DNA of 64,000 bases from Chrysoperla carnea. Lineage: Eukaryota > Arthropoda > Insecta > Neuroptera > Chrysopidae. Made by a program: the position numbers and the translations under genes. The notes below the pieces were generated by a model. That model saw only the letters and a list, made by a program, of their open reading frames with translations. It was not told the DNA's origin and ran no database searches. The stretch is from contig NC_058338.1 of assembly GCF_905475395.1 (NCBI RefSeq), positions 75,651,435 to 75,715,434 of the forward strand, read 5' to 3'. The stretch's first letter is position 1. Each line of letters starts with the position of its first letter. Shown one piece after another: positions 48,032 to 58,729 of the stretch.

Positions 48032-51000
48032 ATGAAACGAAATCATGCCGGTCAATATACATACTCACAACAAAATAAATCGTACGCAAATAACAATAAA
48101 TCATATGGATCAAATCAAAATCTATACTCTAGTGGCGGCGGGGGTGGGAATAACTCATCAACAAACTCATATCAAACAAATAAATTGAATACACCACCGC
48201 CAATTTTACCAAATACGTATTCGGTACCACCACCGCCAATAACAGATCCAACTCGTCTATATTATTCACATAATTCGCCCAATCGTAATACGTATACAAA
48301 CATTCCATCGGCCGAACCACCGGGTACACCACCTTCAATTCATAATATACGTAATGGTATTGTTCCAGTCACACATCATCATACTAATTATTATGTGCCA
48401 CTATCACCATACCATCCACCGCGAATACAATGGGCTCAATCGATTTCACCTATGCGTAAGTAGTTTATGTGTTATAAAACTGTGGTTGTGTTTGCTAACG
48501 ACCAATTTCAGCACTAAAGATTATTTTTCCTCGGTTACGACAAGCCCGAATCTAGAAACATGCCAACAATATCCTCGGATAGTTAGTAGTTAGAATTAAA
48601 TTTTTCTAAAAAATCTTTTGAGATCTCTCTGAGAATTTAACGATTTACTTCAAGGAGATTTTTTCTGAAAAAATAAAAAAATCGGACTCTTTGACAATTG
48701 CAAGTTTCTGAAATATCGACTAAAATCATATCATCTCAGAAACTTGTTTTTCAATTACAAAGTCAACTTGTTTTAACAAACAAAAATCCAATTCATTTGA
48801 CGATTAAATCAGTTTTTGGGATATCTTGAGAATCGTTCCAAAATAAAAGCTTTTGGAATAGAATTTTAGACGTTATCTCAAAATCTATTCACTCAATCAT
48901 TAAATAAATCTTTTTTTTTTTACTCTTAAATTTAGGTGTTTTTTTCGATTTTTCTAAAATAAGAAAATTGCAGAGAAGTGGAGAAATTTTTGTCTCTTAT
49001 TTGGATAGAACTCATTTTCTAAAGTAATCTTGACCCGAAAGAAAAGCAAAAATCGTGCTAAGTTTACAATTAGACGTGAGATGTCATCTTAAAGGTTCTG
49101 AAATGTCATCTAAAATCTTATACGGATCAAACTAAAAAGAACATAAAATATATATAAAGCCAAAAAATTTTTTGGATCCACGCTTGGTTATAACAGCTTT
49201 CTTGAACTATTTTTTTTCCAAAAATGGATGTAAAAAACTGAAAGATTGTTCGGCTCTTTTTAAAATAATTTAAAAGTAAATAAATTGATAGCGATTTTTT
49301 TTTAATTAGCAGGTGGAATTGACACTAGTACGCCACCACCAAGAAGATGGCCCCCACCGTCGCCCTTGGTAATGGGTGCCAATGTATATGTGCCACGACC
49401 GTCACCGCCAATAAGAAAAAAACAACGGAAAAAGACTATTGCACAAAATGTTCCTTCACGTGAAATAAAAATCGAAGATGCTGAAGCTGCCCTAAAATGT
49501 GAAATGGAACATACATACACAACGAAGCAATTAATGATACGTTTCCCAGATCCTCCAATTGATCGTGACACAGTATTAAAATTCAATCCAAATATAAAAA
49601 AAGTACATTTTCAACAACCATCAACACCACGATATTGCTTTATACAATTAGATGAAGATGCAGATACGGAAAAAGTGATTCAAGAATTACGTGAAGTCAA
49701 ATTCGGATTAGGTAATTTACGTGTGGAATTAAAACATGATGCGACACGTCGTGCAAAGGCAGAAGATATCGATCCATACGTATTGTTCGTTGGTAATATT
49801 AGTCAACATACACCAGCGGAAACAATTAAAACTTTATTTCATCCTGGTCGTGTTGATATTGGCCCATCACAAAAAATTAAAAATTCACGTTATGCGTTAG
49901 TGAAATTTAACACTGCACAAGAAGCAATTGAAGTATTTAAGAAAACGCAAGGGATCATGGTCGGTGATCATAGTTTGAATGTTCGATTTAGGTAAGGTGT
50001 ATTTTATTAGCTTAAACAATTTCGTATGCGGTCTAATTTTTCTCTGGTAAAAAATTCTAGTTCCGATTGAAATAAGTTCATAAATTATCAAGTTAATATT
50101 TATATAGTATACATGGTGTCTTTTTTAAGTTGGCATATGATCTTACGCAGACATTAAAATTGACCTAGATTTTCAAGCTCAATGGAAAGCTCATTCTACT
50201 CCATAACTTGTAATCGATAGATGAACAATAGTTATTGATTAAAAAGTAACATTTTTTGTTCGAAACATTTTTCCGGAAATCACAGTTGAGGCAAAAACGG
50301 ACTGAAAAGTTTTAATAAAAATTGTTTTTTCGTAACAAAATTGTTTTATAATTGTTTCTGCGAAATCTAGGCATTCTTCAATAGAAAAATTTCCAATAAA
50401 TCCAATAAAAGTGGTCTGTTTTTCTATAAAGACCATTTTTGTTCAAATTGAATGAAAAAACGCACAAAAAGCTAGATTTTTGCTATCAATTACTGTCTAA
50501 ACTATTTGGTTGACAAAAAAATGTTTCAAATAAAAAATGTTTGCGTATTTATAAAGAACAACTTTCTAATTTCCTAAAATTCAAGTCTTTTTTCCTAAAA
50601 TTCATAATTTGAGAAAGTTAAACTGAAATCCTATGTAGGTTGTAAGGCCCTTTTGTTAATCGAATGTTTTACTAGCATAATCTCATATACTAACATAAAT
50701 GTTTTTTATTTCCAGGCGTCTAAATGGATCTGTAGGATTCCCAGGTGATAAAGTAATAGTTAAAAAGGCTGCAATCACACCAGCAAATGCAGAAGAAGAA
50801 AATAATAAAAATGAAGAAACAAGTAAAGCAAGTACAAGTAAATCCTCGAATCAAAACTTATCAAAAGACGATAACCAAAAAACAGATGGAGAAAATAATC
50901 ATAACAATGATTTACCTCCAGTGAAAAAAGAAGAAGAATATTTTTATTACGAGCATCCAGAACCCGCGGATGAAATGGATATCAAATTAAAGAATGAATA

Positions 51001-51754
51001 TTTCAATGAACAGAACGAATATTACATGGAACATCCGGAATACGAATACGATTATGATTACTTCTATGAAAGCGGATTTGCCGACAATCAAGACGTCCAA
51101 TCATCTTCATCAAGTACAACATACACGTCAACAATGACACCCAATGAAAATGATCATTTAGATGCAAATGAATTTGCAGCACAATTAAAATCTCAATTAC
51201 AACAGAACGAATCATCGTCTACAAGTAGAAATAATGGACAACCATGGTCAGTAGGTAGAAAGAATGATTTAGGTCCGACTGTAAAACAAATTCATTTACC
51301 ACCTCCACCGAAGACTGCTCCACCAGAAATACCTCCTCCCCCACCTGGACCACCGCCTGGACCTCCTCCAGCTCCTCCAAATAGGTATGACATACCTTCG
51401 AATTTAGATGAAATTCGTGTTAAATCTGAACTAGAGAATGATGGATATGAAAATCGCTGTGATCATGACGATGATGATGAGAACGATGAAACTAGACAGT
51501 TTTTAAGCGAACTACAAAAACTTAGTGAGAATATTTCAAATGATAGATCATCGTCATCAACGAGCCGGCCCAATGAGGCTGAACATGTACCTAAAAGTGA
51601 ATGTGATACGCAAGACCATAATAAAAAAAATACGGATCTATTTGTACGAATACCACGTGACAAAATTAAAATTAATTCACTGGCGTCAATAAATAATCGA
51701 CAAGATGATAAAAATTCAAGTAGTGACTTTTTATCCTTTTCAAATAATCGATAA
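48032..51754 (+). CDS. two-RRM RNA-binding protein, possibly a painting-of-fourth homologue
   Basis: Coding exons 48032-48455, 49313-49991 and 50716-51754 join in frame (phases 1 and 2, donors GTAAGT and GTAAGG) to 713 residues. The start is the first ATG after a clear acceptor (TTGTTGCAG, ending 48025), so a non-coding 5' exon lies upstream. Residues 1-140 are Gly/Asn/Ser/Tyr- and Pro-rich. An RRM-like fold follows at about 213-282 (LMIRFP as RNP2, RYCFIQL as RNP1). A more typical RRM is at about 296-368 (LFVGNI as RNP2, RYALVKF as RNP1). Residues 442-485 are acidic and Tyr-rich, and a polyproline stretch spans 563-589. It should bind RNA; the SR-poor, proline-rich context suggests a chromatin or processing factor. 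The resemblance to painting of fourth is from memory of the domain order and is tentative. Confidence 0.88.
48456..49312 (+). other. intron 1 of the RRM gene
   Basis: Donor GTAAGT and a tandem NAGNAG acceptor (TTAGCAG, 49306-49312). It contains a fragment related to repeat R6 near 49150 (GCCAAAAAATTTTTTGGATCC). Confidence 0.85.
50105..50560 (+). repeat. repeat family R3, copy 2, in intron 2 of the RRM gene
   Basis: Same element as 12745-13290, in the same orientation as the host gene. Intron 2 runs 49992-50715, so the element makes up most of it. Confidence 0.75.
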
Positions 51755-51794
51755 GCACAGGATTTTATGTATGTGAAATATTTTGTAAACGATC

Positions 51795-51800
51795 AATAAA
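51795..51800 (+). terminator. poly(A) signal of the RRM gene
   Basis: AATAAA 40 bases after the TAA stop, which gives a short 3' UTR. Confidence 0.75.
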
Positions 51801-52338
51801 AACATCACAATAAAATTATTTTATAATACAATGGAAACTTATTTATTTTTTTATTCAGTATAAACTTTATGATAATGGCTTTGAAAATCATAAACGCACC
51901 AGCACTCAGGATCGTTGGTGGTAACCTGTAATATAACCTGTTAATAGCCGCTATCAACTAACCTCTACTGCCCTTGTAATCAAAAATATGGCCGCTGTTG
52001 GTAACTGGTTGCCATTAAACTCTCGCAGGTTTAAGTTTATTAGACGCAAAAGAACCACCCAAAAGGCGTGTGACCTACTGGCAATCATTGTTGAACGTTT
52101 TTGGAAAGATACTGAAACCAGGAAACTTTTTATAAAATGTTCATGAAAAACAAAGTACAGGCAACCTCTAAATCTAGAACCAAAACTATTTCTACTGTAC
52201 ATAAAAGCGTATTTAGGTATAGGTTACAAATTAAAGCCTTCAAACAATTCAATTGTTTTTTTGTTAGGTTAAGGCAAAAGCTACTGACCTCAGATCTGTA
52301 GTAGAAGAATCACACTTCGCCGATCAGATTGTTAGCTA

Positions 52339-52668
52339 CAAGAACATATCTATCAAGGACGTAAAACTAGAGTGGTGAGGGTAGCAGGAAAAAAGGGGTC
52401 TATCTGGGCGAGTCGGTCGTTACGTACTTTGTACTACGCTGTCAGGTTGTCTTTTGTTTTCAATTTTTTGTCTTCAAGAATTATATATAATATTATATAA
52501 TCAATTGAACAATTTCAATTGTTTTCAATCACTTAGACAGCCTGATGTGCAGTACAAAGTACGTAACGACCGATGACTAGAACCCGTCTAGATAGGGTCC
52601 TTAAATTCAGCCACGGGCGCTTATAGCTCGGCATAGGAGGTTTCATGTCCTTTATATTTATGTTCTTG
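52339..52668. mobile_element. MITE family M1, copy 2
   Basis: Ends CAAGAACATATCTATCAAGG and TATTTATGTTCTTG. The inner palindrome is ACGTACTTTGTACTACGCTG with CAGTACAAAGTACGTAACGA. Longer in the centre than copy 1 by about 35 AT-rich bases. Confidence 0.85.
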
Positions 52669-52707
52669 GTTAGATTCGGCTGCCTTGTTAAAAGTGAAAA
52701 TTAAAAA

Positions 52708-53880
52708 GTTAAAAAAAAAGTCCGATCTTGTTCAGGAAGTGGGGAGAATCCATTCTCGGGGGTGGAAAAATTTATGCTGAAAATGACAATGGGATTCAAT
52801 TAAGGAATGAATTCTAAGCAAAAAGTGTAATTGAAACATATTTCGAAAAGTCAACACTGTCCTAGCTTTAGGCGATTGAAATTCGGAGTATTTAACGCCA
52901 AGTAATTGAAAAATTTGACGATTTTTGAAAAAAGTATATCTTACACTTTTTAAAGTACTATAAAAAACCTTGAAAATGAAAAACGTTTCAAGTCATTTGC
53001 ACGAAAATTAACAGAGCTATATTGAAAAGAAAGTTGCTCGTACCGTTTTTTTTATTTTTCATTCATCACAAAAACAGATGTATCTACCACGGAAGATAAA
53101 ATTGAAGCTTGCCGCTTTGCAATTTATTTTATTTTGGTACTGGTAACATGCTCAAAAAGTTCTAAGGATTTTGTTTATTAAATTTTTGAAAAATTGCAAT
53201 TTAAAAGCAAAAATTTTTTCGGATAAAAAACCAAAAATGTCTGTCGTTAAATAACTGAAAAAATAATAAACTTACAAAAAAAATCTTTAGGACAAAAATT
53301 TAGCTCTTTTACCTTCTAGACTTTTTTTGAAAATTAATATTTTTCATGTTATTTAACGATAAAGATATTTATTGTTACTTTTTGCGATTATATTTTTTAA
53401 GTTGCAATATTTAAAAAAATATATATCCGAAACTGCAACTTTTTGAGCAATGTTGCCAGTACCTAAATAGAGTAAATTGAAAAGCGGCAAGAATTAATTT
53501 TAGTTCCCGTGGTAAATTCATCTTGTTATAGTCAGTCCTTGTGCTGAATATAACATAAAAAGAAAGATACAAAAAAGTTTGTTTTCATTATAACTCCGTT
53601 ATTTTTCATGCAAATGGTTTGCAACTTTTTCCATTTTCATGGTTTTTTATAGTACTTTAAAAAGTGTACCATGTACTTTCTTCAAATTACTCAGTTATTT
53701 GACGTTAAATACTCTGAATTTCAATTGCCAATATAGCTCGGTAAGTATTGACTTTTCGAAATATACTTAAATGACTTTTTTTTCTTAGAATTCATCCTTC
53801 TATTGATTAATAGAAAATTTTCCACCCCCAAGAAGAGGTGGCCACCACCCACTGGGCAAGATCGCTTAAATTTTTTAAAC
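52708..53880. mobile_element. 1.17 kb foldback element with arms of about 550 bases
   Basis: Almost the whole segment is one imperfect palindrome. Paired landmarks are CGGGGGTGGAAAA (52758) with TTTTCCACCCCCAAG (53818), CACTTTTTAAAGTACTATAA (52951) with its complement at about 53645, GAAAAGTCAACACTG with GTATTGACTTTTC, and TTGCCGCTTTGCAATTTA with AAATTGAAAAGCGGCAAG. The turn is near 53260-53330. No transposase or other ORF is encoded. It lies about 950 bases past the RRM gene. Confidence 0.88.
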
Positions 53881-54164
53881 TTCTTTAAGTAAGCTTTTAA
53901 AAATGCAGTCGAACAGTTTTTATAAAGATTCATTGACTATCCCTGGATTCCGTGCTTATAACATATTTATTATATTATTTATCACTTACGGATCTCTGTT
54001 ATTGTTTGAAATATTGAAAAAATGAGATGAGATAAATTTACACATTGGTGTAAATTTACTAATGTATTTTTAAAATGTGATCGTTCATCCGAATATAGGG
54101 TAGAAAAAAAGAAGCAGATCTTGAAAAATTGTCCTTTTTCTACAATGTTGGAAATTTAAAAAAA

Positions 54165-54365
54165 AAAAAAAAAAACACCTAAAGACACTTCTTAATCTAC
54201 GACCTCCAATAATAATACACCTCTTAATCTACGATCTCCTTGACTATAACCGCCAATAATATCCCATTGTGCAAATATATGAATTTTATTCACTGATCTT
54301 ACGGTCGCCAATCACTGTAACCGCCGATAATATCCCTGTGTGCAAATATATGAATTTCATAATTC
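54165..54365 (+). repeat. tandem fragments
   Basis: CTTAATCTACGA occurs at 54190 and 54223, and the phrase AACCGCC(A/G)ATAATATCCC with GTGCAAATATATGAATTT occurs at 54249 and 54320. Confidence 0.75.
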
Positions 54366-55028
54366 ATAAAGTACCTTTATTTTCCAAGCGAGTCCTATTA
54401 TTGCGAAATTTGATCAAAACGAGGAAAACGAAACATCAGCGAGTGTCGATCACAAATATTATAAATTACTCAAGATGATTTTTTTTTTTATTAATGAAGA
54501 AAATTTTAAAAGCTGAGATTTTTAGAACAGGTAAATGCTGCAAAAACCAACTCAAATAAATATTAGTAAGCTCAATATCACTCAAACTTTTTGTAGTGAA
54601 AATGGGTTTTAGCGGAAAGTGTGAACTGTGGCACACACCAAATTAAAATTTTCCGAGCAGTATATTCGAAGTTAAAATATGTTGTAGCAGACGGACAGAC
54701 ACGAAGGGAATTTTGTAATGCTTCCGTTTTCCCTAAGATGTAAAAAATTACCAAATAAAAACTCAGTAATAAAACACATAGGTCGAAAAAAAAAAACTGC
54801 CATACCATTTTTGTTTAATTTAAAGGGTTGTCGTTTTTTGGAATAATATGAAAAATCTAGATTTCTAGACAAACTATCTTTGAATATTTTAATATTTTCA
54901 TTTAATGACTTCATATACAATTTAACAATGATTAAAACATCATTTTTAATCCTTCTTCATTCTCTGAAAAGATTTTAATATGAAATACGTTCTAGAAAAA
55001 TTTCATGAAATATTTGTAAAACATTACA

Positions 55029-56372
55029 CTAACGACGTATTTTAAAATCCTTGAAGATTGGAACCAGAACTGTTCTTTCATTCTCAAACTCTGCTCGCTG
55101 AATTTTAGACATGGGACTTCCAGTATTTTGTAACCATTTTTTCCTGTAGAAAATTACAATGTTTAAATTTAAACTATATTCTTACTTCAGATAATTAAAC
55201 TACATACATTTCTTCGATTTTTTCTGGAGCACCTTCTAATTGACCTTTTACCGAACCAATTTCTGTATTCATAATCCAACCGTTTACTCCTAGTTCGTTA
55301 GCTTGTTTTTGCGTAAACTTAAAAAATTATTGAATATATCAAATTTTGTTTTCAATTTAGTTATACGAACATTCATTAAATTCGAGGGTAATCGAGTTAA
55401 GATCAAGTTTTATTTTCGAATATTACAGTAAAGGGGGTGATTCAATTTGAGTTTCCTAACTTTTTTTTAATACACAATGTGTAATAAAAAAGGCTCCTGC
55501 CAAATGGCCTCTTCTATATTAATGATTCGTGCGAAATTATTTTCGATGATTTATAAGGGTGTATGTTCAAATTCCTATGCAAAATGCCCGAAAGCGAGTC
55601 ATAAGAAAATCCCAAAACTTATGAACGATGGCAAATCGATTTCAGGTATTCCACAACGCTATCACTTACAGAAGCAATGTTCTCGACTGGACGCATGCTA
55701 AGATAATCGTGTTTATTGATAAGGGGGCTGTCAGACTTTTACAAGCTAATTAACTTTTATTGGGATTGACTGTCAGATTTAGTAACTTGACAAAAATTAA
55801 CAGTCGTTTGATTCTTCATAATGTAAATTGACCAATATTTTTTCATGCTTATTATAATTAAATTCCTTATTACGTTCTAATTAAATTTCTTATTACTACG
55901 TACTTTTCTGAAAAAAACACCTAGATACAAATAAAAATATTTGTTAGTCGGTGTCCGATTAAATGTTATATTTTATAATACAGATTTAATTACCTTGTAC
56001 TTTACCAAAGACTTCGAAATCAACTGCAAGTAATTTTCCAGAAACATTTTGTTTCAAATTTGCAGTTTGTATTGTAGCTGTAGTCATTTTTAAACAAGCT
56101 TGTGAATCCAACACTTGAAACAATTAGAAATATTTTAATTAATAATATATTTCCAGGTTTACTTTTGACATTGTTTAATATTTAACCTAGTATCGACAAA
56201 CTGATACCTGGCTTTAATAATTCTGAGGGTAAATTCATAAAAAATTGTAGATAATTATATTTATTTATAAAATTTTTGTACCTTCGCAAGAATGGGTGTA
56301 GACAAATAAAATTATTGAAATAAATGTTAATGAAATGTAACTTGGCAACCATCGTAATAAGTATTTTTCCAT
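55029..56372 (-). CDS. Acyp: acylphosphatase with N-terminal hydrophobic leader
   Basis: Five coding exons on the minus strand: 56372-56282, 56113-55994, 55920-55904, 55317-55208 and 55143-55029, giving 150 residues. All junctions are GT-AG and all phases match. The core from residue 60 follows the small acylphosphatase fold: FEVFGKVQGVFFRKFT with catalytic Arg75, GVNGWIMNT with substrate-positioning Asn93, GSVKGQLEG, and the C-terminal strand SKIQRAEFENE to FKDFKIRR. It should hydrolyse acyl-phosphates such as 1,3-bisphosphoglycerate or carbamoyl phosphate. Known enzymes are about 98 residues and cytosolic; here exon 1 adds a hydrophobic leader (LTFISIILFVY core). An internal ATG at 56087 would make a 111-residue cytosolic form if transcription starts later. 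Confidence 0.9.
55904..55920 (-). other. 17-nt microexon of the acylphosphatase gene
   Basis: On the minus strand a 17-base exon between a TATCTAG acceptor and a GTACGT donor encodes the end of Gly71 and then Val-Phe-Phe-Arg-Lys, the phosphate-binding loop. Without it the neighbouring exons do not join in frame and the catalytic Arg is lost, which is strong support for this tiny exon. Confidence 0.88.
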
Positions 56373-56560
56373 TTTCGTTGACAATATTTATTAGTTATAG
56401 GCAATTGTTAATAGATTTTCGTTAAATTCTTTGCATCATGTAATATAAAATTGTAAACTGAATAACAACAGCTAACAGTGGCGGATTTTGAGTTCAGAAT
56501 TATAAACATCATTTTTACAAAAATATCTACCACTATCGTTATCTTTTATGTACTTTCCAG

Positions 56561-56926
56561 ATATCCATGTCAAAGTTTCCAATTTTCAAGAGGTGCTATA
56601 TCATTTGCAATCGCATAATTTAAGCTGAAAAGATGACATGAATGAATCGCTTTCTGCCAAAGTATCAGATGAAGTTACGCAACATCCACAGAGCACCTAT
56701 CTCTGAATTTTTCCGATTTTTTTTTTTTTTGGAGGATCCGGTTTTGAGTTGTGGCAACCAGCAAGGTCCAAAATGCTCTGAGAATGTTGGGTAACTTCAT
56801 CTGATACTATAGCAGAAATGAAACCGATTCATTCCTGCTATCGTTTCAGGCTTCAATTATACGAATTGCATATGATATAGTTCTTCTTAAAATTCAATGA
56901 AAATCGGGAAGTTTGACATGGAATAT
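56561..56926. mobile_element. palindromic MITE, 366 bases, upstream of the acylphosphatase
   Basis: The ends ATCCATGTCAAAGTTTCC and GGGAAGTTTGACATGGA are near reverse complements. Inner pairs include AGTATCAGATGAAGTTAC with GTAACTTCATCTGATACT, and CATGAATGAATCG with CGATTCATTCCTG. It ends about 190 bases before the leader ATG, in the presumed promoter region. Confidence 0.85.
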
Positions 56927-56984
56927 TTCGAAAATATTTGACCGAAAGTCATTTTCCATACACAGTCGTCCGAGACCCTTTTTA

Positions 56985-57345
56985 TATCATGCATATATGT
57001 AATATGCAAGGTATACTAAGTTTAGTCCCAAGTTTGTAACGCTTAAAAATATTGATGCTACGAACAAAATTTTGGTATAGGTGTTTATAGAATCACCTAA
57101 TTAGTCCATTTACGGTTGTCTGTCCGTCTGTCTGCCAACACGATAACTAAAAACGAAAGAAGATATCAAGATGAAATTTTTATAACATACTGAGGACGTA
57201 AAAAGTGAGGTCGAGTTCGTAAATTTTTACCCTCAAGAGGGCATGTGATATGTATGTGTGGTAATGTGATAGAGTAATCAACACTGTCTATGCATGGTAT
57301 TTCAACAATTAACTCAGTAAATTGTTTGTTTTCACTTATTGATAT
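56985..57345 (+). repeat. R1 dispersed repeat, copy 11 (internal deletion)
   Basis: Keeps the 5' half (GGTATACTAAGTTTAGTCCC to GTCGAGTTCGTAAATTT) and the 3' end (CTATGCATGGTATTTCAAC to TTTTCACTTATTG), with the middle of about 200 bases deleted. Confidence 0.85.
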
Positions 57346-57872
57346 TGAAATTTCAATTCAAAGAGAAATGTTATGTAATAGGGTACCTCTATAATAGTAT
57401 TGGCGCAAAGGCCTCACCAATGGCCAACATATTATGATGGATTTACCCAATTTTTTTTTTTTTTTACTTTGGGTCAGTACTATAAAATATTTTTAGTTTA
57501 AATATTAAACTCTACACCATTTTAATGGTTTTCCTTGAAACTTTGGTCTGAAGTCTCAATGGGACCAACGATCAATAATGAACCGTTTTAGGGTTATTTG
57601 AGTTACACAACGTATAGTCTTCTAATGTGAATAGCCAAAAAACGGCAAACCCGTATGAAGTAAACGCAATCTTAGCACGGGTCGAGTTGATCTTTGTTAG
57701 TAGGCCACGTTAGAAGAATGGTAGTACAAAAATGTTCCAATTATGGTTTACTTGACTAGAAACATACTAATTGCCATTATTTCATTTATTTGCTTCAAAT
57801 TCGCACTGTAAGAATTAGGGTATCACGACTTTTACAATAAAATAAAACTCTCATAAAAAATTGCAAACAAAA
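57346..57872. other. no gene seen
   Basis: Space between R1 copy 11 and the 3' end of Abitram. AT-rich with no coding signal. Confidence 0.5.
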
Positions 57873-57878
57873 TTTATT
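57873..57878 (-). terminator. poly(A) signal overlapping the Abitram stop codon
   Basis: The minus strand reads AATAAA across the last Lys codon, the TAA stop and one more base. If used, the 3' UTR would be only 10-30 bases. Confidence 0.6.
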
Positions 57879-58404
57879 TAATAAAATCCTGATATTGTTC
57901 CAAAGATAACATTTCGTCTTTATATTTATCAATACTAGAAAGTTGTGGCAAAACAATTGCTATGAAACCATCTGATTTTGGTTTTGTTAACAACAGTGAT
58001 GAATCCGTTGATAAATTATCATTTATTTCCACTAGTTTTCCTTTTATACAACTATAAATATTATAAACACTGCCATCTTCACATTCAATCTTACACAAAA
58101 TTGAATTCGGTTCTAGATGTTGTCCACCTTTTTTACCTTTTCCTGATACCTTATTATCTAAACGATTCACTTTCGTTGATACTTGGCAATCAATGCTTTT
58201 AATTGACTTCTGATGTTTGATAATTGGATGTTCGTCAGCTAAACTAATTAAACAAATACGATTCGAGTGAAACATCACACAATGATGTTCGATGTCTTGT
58301 TCGCCAACTTTTGTGCAATATCTTAAAGTAAAATATCTTTCAACAACACTAGGATATTCATTTAACAATTCTATACTATTTTCAATTGATGTATTTATAT
58401 GCAT
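57874..58404 (-). CDS. Abitram: Abitram (FAM206A/Simiate) homologue
   Basis: A 176-residue intronless protein on the minus strand. Family landmarks in order: VERYFTLRY (21-29), HHCVMFHSNRICLISLADEHP (split here as HHCVMFHSNRIC, 40-51, and LISLADEHP, 52-60), NRLDNKVSGKGKKGGQ (80-95), CKIECEDG, SCIKGKLVE, and a C-terminal GFIAIVLPQL. These match the vertebrate protein along its whole length. The family has a single-hybrid-like fold related to glycine cleavage H-protein, and the mammalian protein binds actin and localises to nuclear speckles. The ATG was chosen because the longer open frame upstream overlaps CMC2 coding sequence and has no family similarity. The start is one base after the CMC2 stop, so translation from a shared mRNA is likely. 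Confidence 0.93.
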   Translation of the reverse strand: MHINTSIENSIELLNEYPSVVERYFTLRYCTKVGEQDIEHHCVMFHSNRICLISLADEHPIIKHQKSIKSIDCQVSTKVNRLDNKVSGKGKKGGQHLEPNSILCKIECEDGSVYNIYSCIKGKLVEINDNLSTDSSLLLTKPKSDGFIAIVLPQLSSIDKYKDEMLSLEQYQDFIK

Positions 58405-58405
58405 T

Positions 58406-58729
58406 TTAATTAGCTTCTTCTTTCGCTGCTTGTTCTTTAAGAAGATTTCGTATCCTTTCTTGTTTTTCCTTTGCGTTTTGTCTATTACGTCTGCTTCGTT
58501 CTTGCCTTTCACCTTTTAAACATTTCAGCATAGCAGCATCAATTTCATTACAATAGCCTACAAATTTTCTTAAAGGGTGCTGAAACAGTTGAGAGGTTAA
58601 TTTTGGAGGTTATGTGTAAAAATTAGATTTTCAAGTTAATTTACATACATTTTCGTGACATTCTTTCAATTTATTTATTAGAACCACACATTGAGATGAA
58701 TGCAAATGGGGCGACAAATCAGTGTGCAT
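58406..58729 (-). CDS. Cmc2: CMC2, twin CX9C mitochondrial COX assembly protein
   Basis: Two coding exons, 58729-58649 and 58579-58406 (phase 0 intron of 69 bases, donor GTATGT, acceptor TTTCAG), encode 84 residues. The N-terminus MHTDLSPHLH is the family signature. CVVLINKLKEC and CNEIDAAMLKC are both exact CX9C motifs (Cys14/24 and Cys37/47), which form the disulfide-bonded helical hairpin imported by Mia40 into the intermembrane space. A charged Arg/Lys/Glu-rich helix forms the tail. CMC2 supports cytochrome c oxidase biogenesis in yeast and humans. It is the upstream cistron of a pair with Abitram. Confidence 0.93.

Noticed and set aside
48354-48593. Frame at the exon 1/intron 1 boundary of the RRM gene
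   Set aside because: Shadow frame over coding sequence that runs into the intron.
58403-58512. N-terminal extension of Abitram from an ATG at 58512
   Set aside because: That stretch overlaps the CMC2 coding sequence in another frame and has no family similarity.
57978-58519. Plus-strand open frames opposite Abitram
   Set aside because: Antisense shadows of a conserved coding region.
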